Made by a program: the position numbers and the translations under genes. Below, piece after piece: positions 1-5,081 of a stretch of DNA of 5,081 nt; positions within the stretch are counted from its first letter, which is position 1, and each line of letters opens with the position of its first letter. Source of the stretch: Minisyncoccota bacterium (GTDB lineage: Bacteria > Patescibacteriota > Microgenomatia > Levybacterales > UBA12049). The DNA lies in the NCBI GenBank assembly GCA_025449795.1, contig JANWIQ010000004.1, positions 1 through 5,081 on the forward strand, read 5' to 3'. The notes below the pieces were generated by a model. It made no database searches and was not told the origin of the DNA. It was given only the letters and a program-made list of their open reading frames with translations.

Positions 1-666
1 AAGCTTAAAAGCTATTGCCGATGCTACTATTCCCAAAATTCCCAATACTACTGCTAATTTTCGTCGTTTTCCTTGAAAAAACCACATAATAGAAAGCGCA
101 AAAAGAGCCAGTCCCATATTTTCCTGAGTCAACAAAAGCAAGCCAACAAATACTCCAAACCACTTCCATCGCTCCGCTTCCCAAAAATATAAAATCCATG
201 GCATTAGTCCAACTCCCAATAAAACGGTATGAAAATCAAAGAATATACCAAATTGTATGCCGTAAAAATACAAACATAATTGGGAAAGAATAATAGAGAC
301 AATTGGAGACAAATTTCTTTTCCTGAGATACATAAATACACCAACAGATGAAGCAGATATCCATGCGGCCTGAAAAATAAGGAGAGCACGCACATCGCCC
401 CATAGCCAATACAAAGGACTTAATAGGGGTAAGGTGAGCGTGAGATGATCCCCCAATATCATCCGCATTTTTACCGTATTAAATGGAAATAAAAAGTGAG
501 AGTATTGCCAAAGAGCCTGATCAAAAATCCCCAGATCAAACCCTCCTGATTGAAAATGAGCATGGCGCACAAGAGACAACGTGCTATATAAAATTGCTGC
601 AATGCAAGAGAAGATAATAACAATAACTAATGCATATTTTTCGAAAATTTTTTTTATATATTTCAT
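1..666 (-). CDS. DUF2079 family polytopic membrane protein, N-terminal 222 residues (C-terminus beyond window)
   Basis: The frame opens at ATG 666-664 and stays open to base 1, giving 222 residues without a stop. A short basic N-terminus (MKYIKKIFEK) precedes the first membrane helix (about residues 11-31). A polar outer loop follows with FDLGIFDQALW at 43-53 and GDH at 72-74. Further hydrophobic segments lie around 77-92, 96-112, 121-137, 148-163, 167-180, 184-198 and 203-220, with DFH at 144-146 and QEN at 181-183. The FDLGIFDQ, GDH and DFH motifs are what I recognise as the DUF2079 signature (predicted membrane proteins, GT-C-like in topology, function not established). By analogy with GT-C enzymes, the acidic first-loop motif may be an active site facing the outside of the membrane. 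The start overlaps the stop of the preceding gene as ATGA with no Shine-Dalgarno visible, so translation is probably coupled to it. Family members are usually several hundred residues, so well under half may be here. Confidence 0.85.
   Translation of the reverse strand, partial: MKYIKKIFEKYALVIVIIFSCIAAILYSTLSLVRHAHFQSGGFDLGIFDQALWQYSHFLFPFNTVKMRMILGDHLTLTLPLLSPLYWLWGDVRALLIFQAAWISASSVGVFMYLRKRNLSPIVSIILSQLCLYFYGIQFGIFFDFHTVLLGVGLMPWILYFWEAERWKWFGVFVGLLLLTQENMGLALFALSIMWFFQGKRRKLAVVLGILGIVASAIAFKL
663..666 (-). other. ATGA stop-start overlap (translational coupling)
   Basis: The TGA stop of the second paralog (665-663) shares bases with the ATG of the DUF2079 gene (666-664). No purine-rich ribosome site precedes this ATG; the upstream sequence is a T/A-rich coding end. 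Reinitiation by ribosomes finishing the upstream gene is the usual explanation for such overlaps, and it implies that the two membrane proteins are made together. Confidence 0.8.
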
Positions 667-2603
667 AATTTTAACGCGTAGAATGTTAACCCAGTTGGTG
701 ACCTAATAATTTTTACTGAAAGCTTTATCAAACATTGCCTTCTTGTAGTAGTCACAATATATGAACTCGCAATATCTTTCAGAATTCGTCTTATATTATC
801 TTGCTGACAATAATTTATGCTTCTATTTAATTCTGCTAAAGTAGCTTGCCTTATGGTATATAGATTACCTAGGTCAAATTGTGCAGATTCAAATTCATAA
901 TATGTTGATCTTCCCGTAAAAGCAGCAACAACTGGGGAGTGGGAAAAGGGAAAACTCGCTACGGATGAGTCTTGCGTAGGAAGATAAACAAGAAATGCAT
1001 TAGGCGATACAAAGGATGAAATTTTTGCAAATAGCACTAAATCGTCCTTTGCCGCGCTATATACAGATTGAGGATAAATAAATCCTCGAAGCTGCATAGT
1101 AATCCCTTGCCAGGAAAAAAGAATTACACACAAAATAGTAAAAAGTTGAATTACTCTAGAAAAACGTGATAAAAAATTTCCCAACGCAATCCCTGCAGGA
1201 ATTGCAAGCAATGTACCCCCAATCCAAAAGAATTGCTTGGTATCAAGAATGGATACGGATTGAACAAAAAGACTACCAATTATGATTGGTATACCAATCA
1301 TTCCCAGTATAGCTATATTTTTCTCGTTTTTCCAAAATGAAAACCTGAAAACTTGCGGCAATCCGAGCAAAAAAACTATCCTACTCCCTAAAGATAATAG
1401 CCAAAAAAGTCCAAATGCTTCTATATACAGAAACATTAGATGAGGAATATTGTGGTGATCCCGGAAAATAATCCGCTGCAGCTCCCAATTCCAAGAAGTA
1501 AAAGGGAAATCCTGCATATATATTGAATACGCAAAGAAAGGCGAAAACCAAAGCCCAGCCGCACCCCAATTATTAGGAATGTATGTAACCGCAGTAATAA
1601 AAATAGTCGTTACACATCCTATGAGTAAGGGAAATATATACTTTCTTTCTTTCAACATCAATATTCCTGCCACAAGAAAAAAAACTCCAATGCCAATAAT
1701 TCCGGTGTATACCTTCATTTCCGTTATAATACCTATCAAAAATCCTATTAAAATCATTCTTTTAATTGTGGGTTTTTCATGAAATAAAAGATACAATGCG
1801 CATAAAAGCATCCCAATTGATGGAACAATTGCAGGATTAAGGATAAGCTCGATAGGGTAAATGCTTCCCAGTTCATTAGTGGGTGAAATTATTGGGATAA
1901 AAAAGGATAGAATAACAGCAGAGCTTTGAGCAAAATACGCAAAGAATAATGCTAGACGTCGGGAAAGTATATTTTTTGTCATTTCTTTGGTTAAAAGATA
2001 AAATCCCCCTCCATAGAAAAGAGACATAGCAATAGGGAAATAACGGTAATACAAATCAAATGGTGAAAAATGGAAAAATAAGACAAATCTGCTTAGTAAA
2101 AAGTCATAATAATAATGGTATCCCCGCAGAGGTATATTTGCCAGTCCTGCATGTTGTGGAGGAAAATGATAAAGCATATCTTTGAGATATCCAATATGTA
2201 GTAATCCATCAGCAGCATTCACAACACCTATAAATTGCATACCTCCTTTTACGGGTAATCCGGAAAGAAACATGAAGGATGCAAAACAAAGCGAACCAAA
2301 AATAATAATGCTAAGTGACCAAATATCAATCTGTAGTGGAATAAAAATACTTTTTCGTTTTCGAAAAAGCATCCACACATCTAGAAATATCGCCATAATT
2401 AGATAGGCATAAGGAATTTGTAGCCATGTAGTTATATATGTGAAAAGGAGAAATACAGATAAACCGACAGTCCACCGAAGAAAAAATGCCTGCTTACTTA
2501 CAGTAATCCCAAATATCTCCAATACACACATGCCAGGTAAATAAAACATAAAAATGCATGCAAGAAGAAAGAGAACAAACCCAAAAATAATTTCTATAAA
2601 CAT
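663..2603 (-). CDS. GT-C-like polytopic membrane protein, probable glycosyltransferase (downstream paralog of a tandem pair)
   Basis: This is a 646-residue protein with about a dozen or more hydrophobic segments through residue ~500 and a C-terminal soluble region of roughly 145 residues. Four helices (about 5-23, 42-62, 64-80, 95-115) precede a polar loop with D132-G133-x-x-H136, FPPQH at 147-151 and RGYHYYYDFLLSRF at 160-173. Later shared landmarks are KVYTGI (297-302), PNN (343-345), HHN (383-385) and TGRSTYY (563-569). The layout resembles GT-C glycosyltransferases, in which an acidic residue in an outer loop acts on a polyprenyl-linked sugar; assigning catalysis to D132 is inference. It aligns almost end to end with the 650-residue protein just upstream. 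C599 and C624 match a pair at identical spacing there. The ATG at 2603 lies two bases after the upstream stop, with an AGG inside that gene's last sense codon as a weak ribosome site. Its TGA overlaps the next start. No sugar or acceptor specificity can be assigned. Confidence 0.85.
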   Translation of the reverse strand: MFIEIIFGFVLFLLACIFMFYLPGMCVLEIFGITVSKQAFFLRWTVGLSVFLLFTYITTWLQIPYAYLIMAIFLDVWMLFRKRKSIFIPLQIDIWSLSIIIFGSLCFASFMFLSGLPVKGGMQFIGVVNAADGLLHIGYLKDMLYHFPPQHAGLANIPLRGYHYYYDFLLSRFVLFFHFSPFDLYYRYFPIAMSLFYGGGFYLLTKEMTKNILSRRLALFFAYFAQSSAVILSFFIPIISPTNELGSIYPIELILNPAIVPSIGMLLCALYLLFHEKPTIKRMILIGFLIGIITEMKVYTGIIGIGVFFLVAGILMLKERKYIFPLLIGCVTTIFITAVTYIPNNWGAAGLWFSPFFAYSIYMQDFPFTSWNWELQRIIFRDHHNIPHLMFLYIEAFGLFWLLSLGSRIVFLLGLPQVFRFSFWKNEKNIAILGMIGIPIIIGSLFVQSVSILDTKQFFWIGGTLLAIPAGIALGNFLSRFSRVIQLFTILCVILFSWQGITMQLRGFIYPQSVYSAAKDDLVLFAKISSFVSPNAFLVYLPTQDSSVASFPFSHSPVVAAFTGRSTYYEFESAQFDLGNLYTIRQATLAELNRSINYCQQDNIRRILKDIASSYIVTTTRRQCLIKLSVKIIRSPTGLTFYALKL

Positions 2604-2612
2604 AGTTACCTA
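2604..2612 (-). promoter_or_regulatory. Weak ribosome binding site within the end of the upstream gene
   Basis: Minus-strand TAGGTAACT immediately precedes ATG 2603. AGGT, formed by the last sense codon and the stop of the upstream gene, sits about five bases from the start. It is a short match to a Shine-Dalgarno core and supports the chosen start and a coupled translation of the paralog pair. Confidence 0.4.
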
Positions 2613-4558
2613 AATTGATAAAAGCTGTATGTACTAGTCTCTTTTTTCTGCAACAAAGCTGAACTAGTTGCAATACAGATTTGAGGATAATAGGTTATTA
2701 GATATTTACTATGGATTATAGCTAACTGCCGCATGATTGATTTCATATCACACTGCTCAATCGCATAACTCAATAAAAACATCCTTTTTATACGCTGCTC
2801 GTTTGTGTTCGTGAGCGACTTATCCGGAGTTATATTTCTTTCAAAATAAGTACTTTTCCCGGTAAGAGCTGTTGTGACAGGAACATAACTCCAAAGCAAA
2901 TCACCAACGAGCTTTCGCTGTGGCGTATACGATGTTGACCCATCAGGCAAAGTAACATAATAAGAAGAACTTGGTACTGTATTCGCTACGGTTTGAAAAA
3001 CGGCTAACTGCTCAGTAGAAAGTAAAAGTATTCCTTTACTAAAAAGGTATAGATTCTCTAGATAAAAAAAGTAAGGAAGAAAAAGAATAAGAAGCAATAA
3101 TATAATTAAACTTTTTACCATTAAGTTGGTTTTTTGTATCAAATTACCAAGGACGACACCTGCAGGAATATTTAAGAAAAGGATTGTTATCCAAGTAAAT
3201 TGCATAACGTCAAATGGAGATGGTGATTGAAGAAAAAAAGATGGAATGAGAAATGTAATGAGAATCCCAAAAAAAAGAAAGAAATTATAATCTGATTTCC
3301 AAAATTCTTTGGAAAAAACTTTATATACCTCTTTAATTGCTACTAACCTAATCCCAAGATTTATTACCCAGTACAATCCTGCGGCTTCAATAACCATTTG
3401 TGTCAAACGAAGAATATTATGGTGCGTTTGATAAATCGCTAACAATTCCCCCCAATGTAACTTTGCAAAGAAATTTTGTTGCATAAATTGGTTATACAAA
3501 TTAAATGGGGCAAAAATGAGTGCTCCTGCATGTAAATTGTTAGGAAAAAAGGTTACAATCGTGAGTAGTCCTGATAACCCTAAAGTGACAAAAAGTAATC
3601 CTCTTTCTTTCCATGTAGCAGATATCCCTTTATATAAAACGAAAAGGAATAGAATACTTGCTGCCGTAATCCCAACATATACTTTGGTTTGCGTTAAGAT
3701 ACCAATTAAAAGACTGACAACCAAAGAATACCGAATAGACTTTTTAACAAGCGGTAAAATTGCAAGTGAGACTGCGAAAAGTGCAGAAGCCACTATCATA
3801 GAGGGATCAAAAATTAAATCTATTGACTGTGCAGTGAGAGGGTTAAAATCACTTTTGATAAGATGCAAAAAGTAGGCTAATCCTTCACCAAAAAAGATAA
3901 AAAATAGGACGAAACGTTGTGATAACTCGTTTTTCGTAATTTTCTTTATCAAAATATAAAAAGAGCTACCATATAAAAGTGACATTAAAAATGGAAAAAA
4001 TCGAAAATATAGATCTTCCGGGGAAAAATGGAAAAAAATAGAAAATCTACTCAGCAAAAAATCGTAAAAGTAATGGTAACCCCGAAGTAACATATTTGCC
4101 GCCTCAGGATGACGCGGCGGAAAATATAATATTTGACTCTTAATATAAGCAATATGCATTATACCATCGAGTGCATTTAGTCCCCCAAACTGTTCACCGC
4201 TTTTTGTTATTACTCCAGCAGTTGCGCTAAAAGATGTATACACAACAGAACCCACTATGATAATTGCAAGAATCCACATATTCCATTTTCCCTTTGGAAA
4301 AAATTGTATTTTTTTTCTTTGCCACACTGCAAACAATATTCCCCCTAAGATGGCAATAAGATATAGATTGGGCAGATTTATCCATGAAAATAGATAGTTT
4401 CCTAGCATGAAGAATGCTAAACCAATACACCATGACAAAATCCATGAATCCTCCTGTTGCGGATCCTTTAGAAGGAATTGTACAATAATATTTCCCGGAA
4501 TATAAAAACTTATATAGGAAGCTAGCAGGAAAAGAATAAATACTGGGATAAGCTCCAT
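2606..4558 (-). CDS. GT-C-like polytopic membrane protein, probable glycosyltransferase (upstream paralog of a tandem pair)
   Basis: This is a 650-residue protein. Membrane segments fall at about 3-22, 40-60, 63-80, 94-113, 184-205, 213-233, 252-270, 277-312, 319-338, 383-408, 424-444, 454-474 and 481-505. A probably extracytoplasmic tail runs from ~506 to 650. The large loop after the fourth helix carries D131-G132-x-x-H135, FPPRH at 146-150 and RGYHYFYDFLLSRF at 159-172. Further motifs shared with its paralog are KVYVGI (292-297), PNN (339-341), HHN (379-381) and TGKSTYF (566-572), plus C603 and C628. Topology and motif order suggest a GT-C superfamily transferase using a lipid-linked sugar on the outer membrane face. 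This is inferred from architecture, and I cannot name a specific family. The start is supported by the immediate hydrophobic helix and by alignment with the paralog's N-terminus. No Shine-Dalgarno is visible before ATG 4558. It ends two bases before the next gene, so the pair is almost certainly co-transcribed. Confidence 0.85.
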   Translation of the reverse strand: MELIPVFILFLLASYISFYIPGNIIVQFLLKDPQQEDSWILSWCIGLAFFMLGNYLFSWINLPNLYLIAILGGILFAVWQRKKIQFFPKGKWNMWILAIIIVGSVVYTSFSATAGVITKSGEQFGGLNALDGIMHIAYIKSQILYFPPRHPEAANMLLRGYHYFYDFLLSRFSIFFHFSPEDLYFRFFPFLMSLLYGSSFYILIKKITKNELSQRFVLFFIFFGEGLAYFLHLIKSDFNPLTAQSIDLIFDPSMIVASALFAVSLAILPLVKKSIRYSLVVSLLIGILTQTKVYVGITAASILFLFVLYKGISATWKERGLLFVTLGLSGLLTIVTFFPNNLHAGALIFAPFNLYNQFMQQNFFAKLHWGELLAIYQTHHNILRLTQMVIEAAGLYWVINLGIRLVAIKEVYKVFSKEFWKSDYNFFLFFGILITFLIPSFFLQSPSPFDVMQFTWITILFLNIPAGVVLGNLIQKTNLMVKSLIILLLLILFLPYFFYLENLYLFSKGILLLSTEQLAVFQTVANTVPSSSYYVTLPDGSTSYTPQRKLVGDLLWSYVPVTTALTGKSTYFERNITPDKSLTNTNEQRIKRMFLLSYAIEQCDMKSIMRQLAIIHSKYLITYYPQICIATSSALLQKKETSTYSFYQFR

Positions 4559-4638
4559 TTAGGTATATGGTATAAAAGTATTACCGTAGTTGCAATAAGC
4601 AAATACCTTTGTAGAGTTTTCGTGTACTTATGAATCTC
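4559..4638 (-). other. 80-base gap between the broken gene and the first paralog
   Basis: This is the longest non-coding stretch in the window. On the minus strand it holds TTGCAA (4595-4590) and, 15 bases on, TATACC, a poor sigma70-like pair. It also holds a loose inverted repeat AGGTAT ... ATACCT. There is no GC-rich hairpin with a T-run, so no intrinsic terminator is evident, and no Shine-Dalgarno stands before ATG 4558. If the paralog pair has its own promoter it should be here, but the sequence does not prove one. Confidence 0.3.
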
Positions 4639-5003
4639 TCATTTTATGGAAACAATTCTTTTATTTTTCTTCAAAAGGATAATTAAAAAAAATATTACTA
4701 AACCAAAAAGTGTCGCCATACTTATTACTATCCCCACGTTTGCGGTGTGTAGTAAAGTGAGGCAGTATAAGTCCCGCTTTTTAGTAAAACAAAACTATTG
4801 AGAGAATTTTCGAATGGTTGTGAAGCTGTCTTTTGCTTTCCTATAGTCATTTGCCAATGGCTATCGTACGCGTCGGCAAATACTATCCTCTCACCTTTTT
4901 GCGCATGCCGTACCAAAGAAAGAGCGGAATACAATACAGCAGCAATAGCAGCAAGCACCAGAGAACAAGCTAATCCGTATTTTCGAAAAAACCCATCAAC
5001 CAT
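4639..5003 (-). pseudogene. Chimeric, frameshifted membrane-protein remnant (DUF2079-like N-terminus joined to another C-terminal domain)
   Basis: Starting at ATG 5003 (or GTG 5006), residues 1-35 form a basic start and one membrane helix ending in LYSALSLVRHAQ. This aligns without gaps to the DUF2079 protein at the left end (LYSTLSLVRHAH), with 17 identities over 30 positions. The expected FDLGIFDQ loop and all other helices are missing. Instead the frame passes directly into a segment (AYDSHW, then NSLNSFVLLKSGTYTASLYYTPQTW) of the kind seen in the C-terminal outer domains of YfhO-like and GT-C-like membrane proteins. The frame stops at TAG 4730-4728. One extra G in the GGGG run at 4735-4732 would restore a frame reading GIVISMATLFGLVIFFLIIL plus a basic tail, ending at TGA 4641-4639, which is a convincing terminal helix. 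I therefore read it as an in-frame deletion or fusion plus a one-base frameshift. An expressed 91-residue protein cannot be excluded, and the frameshift could be a sequencing error. Confidence 0.7.
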
Positions 5004-5031
5004 CACCTTATGTTACCACACTCTTTTATAG

Positions 5032-5081
5032 TTAAGCTTTTTCTCCCCTGAGTTCGATAAGCGCCTGGATTAATCCCGTTG
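5032..5081 (-). CDS. Possible 3' end of an upstream gene (partial, unidentified)
   Basis: Reading from base 5079, the minus strand encodes TGLIQALIELRGEKA followed by TAA at 5034-5032. The amphipathic, charged end looks like a real protein C-terminus and lies about 30 bases before the next start, which fits the direction and spacing of the block. A competing frame (from 5080) stays open to a TGA at 5005-5003 that overlaps the next ATG as TGATG, a common operon junction, but its product is polar and less protein-like. With only 15 codons visible, neither the frame nor the function can be settled. Confidence 0.35.
   Translation of the reverse strand, partial: TGLIQALIELRGEKA

Noticed and set aside
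1..6. Window begins exactly at AAGCTT, with another AAGCTT at 5034-5039
   Set aside because: It could reflect a HindIII clone end, but AAGCTT is common in AT-rich DNA and has no biological meaning here.
5..395. Two 63-64 codon minus-strand frames at the left end
   Set aside because: They are out of frame with the DUF2079 coding sequence, which is open from 666 to base 1 and carries the family motifs.
663..665. Possible TGA recoding as glycine (as in some Patescibacteria)
   Set aside because: Reading through TGA 665-663 adds only three residues before TAA, and the TGA forms a normal ATGA gene junction. The standard reading is sufficient.
1579..2406. Short plus-strand frames at 1579-1782 and 2182-2406
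   Set aside because: Both are antisense to conserved parts of the downstream paralog and have no supporting start context or features.
3516..3875. 119-codon open frame on the plus strand
   Set aside because: It lies entirely antisense to the upstream paralog, whose frame is supported over its full length by the conserved pair alignment. The plus-strand product has no recognisable features.
4568..4595. TTGCAA / TATACC promoter-like pair on the minus strand
   Set aside because: Each box matches the consensus at only 4 of 6 positions and the spacer is 15 bases. In AT-rich DNA this is expected by chance, so it is mentioned only as part of the gap.
4561..4613. Loose inverted repeat AGGTAT ... 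ATACCT
   Set aside because: Six-base arms around 40 bases apart in AT-rich sequence are not significant, and there is no GC-rich stem or T-run to suggest a terminator or operator.
4798..5031. 77-codon plus-strand open frame opposite the broken gene
   Set aside because: The minus strand there carries a clear similarity to the DUF2079 N-terminus and a recognisable C-terminal domain. The plus-strand frame is a shadow of it.

Overview
The window is AT-rich and densely packed, and every gene I can support lies on the minus strand. It reads as one co-directional block transcribed from the right end (5081) towards the left end (1). The standard bacterial code fits: TGG is used for Trp, and the genes end in TAA or TGA. 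The AT-rich composition, the very tight gene spacing and the run of large polytopic membrane proteins would suit an uncultured bacterium, possibly of the Patescibacteria (Candidate Phyla Radiation). No taxonomic marker is present, so that placement is only an inference.

Layout in transcription order. (a) 5081-5032: the last 15 codons of what may be an upstream gene, in an ambiguous frame. (b) 5003-4639: a small broken gene. Its first 35 residues closely match the start of the DUF2079 protein at the far end of the block. They are joined to an unrelated-looking C-terminal extracytoplasmic domain and, after a one-base frameshift, a final membrane helix. It looks like a deletion chimera. (c) An 80-base gap with no convincing signal. 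(d) 4558-2606 and (e) 2603-663: two tandem paralogous membrane proteins of 650 and 646 residues, only 2 bases apart, resembling GT-C type lipid-sugar glycosyltransferases. (f) 666-1: the first 222 residues of a DUF2079 membrane protein, overlapping the previous gene by an ATGA junction and running off the left edge.

The genes probably belong to an envelope-glycan or surface-glycosylation locus. GT-C fold enzymes transfer sugars from polyprenyl-phosphate donors on the outer face of the cytoplasmic membrane, and DUF2079 proteins resemble them in topology and in having an acidic motif in the first outer loop. The exact substrates cannot be read from the sequence. The most distinctive signals are three. 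The two paralogs share invariant motifs: an aspartate-containing DG(I/L)(M/L)H loop, a RGYHY(F/Y)YDFLLSRF block, and two cysteines spaced identically near the C-terminus. The chimeric pseudogene shares its N-terminus with the gene at the other end of the block. The last three genes are tightly coupled. I see no mobile element, CRISPR array, tRNA or rRNA.
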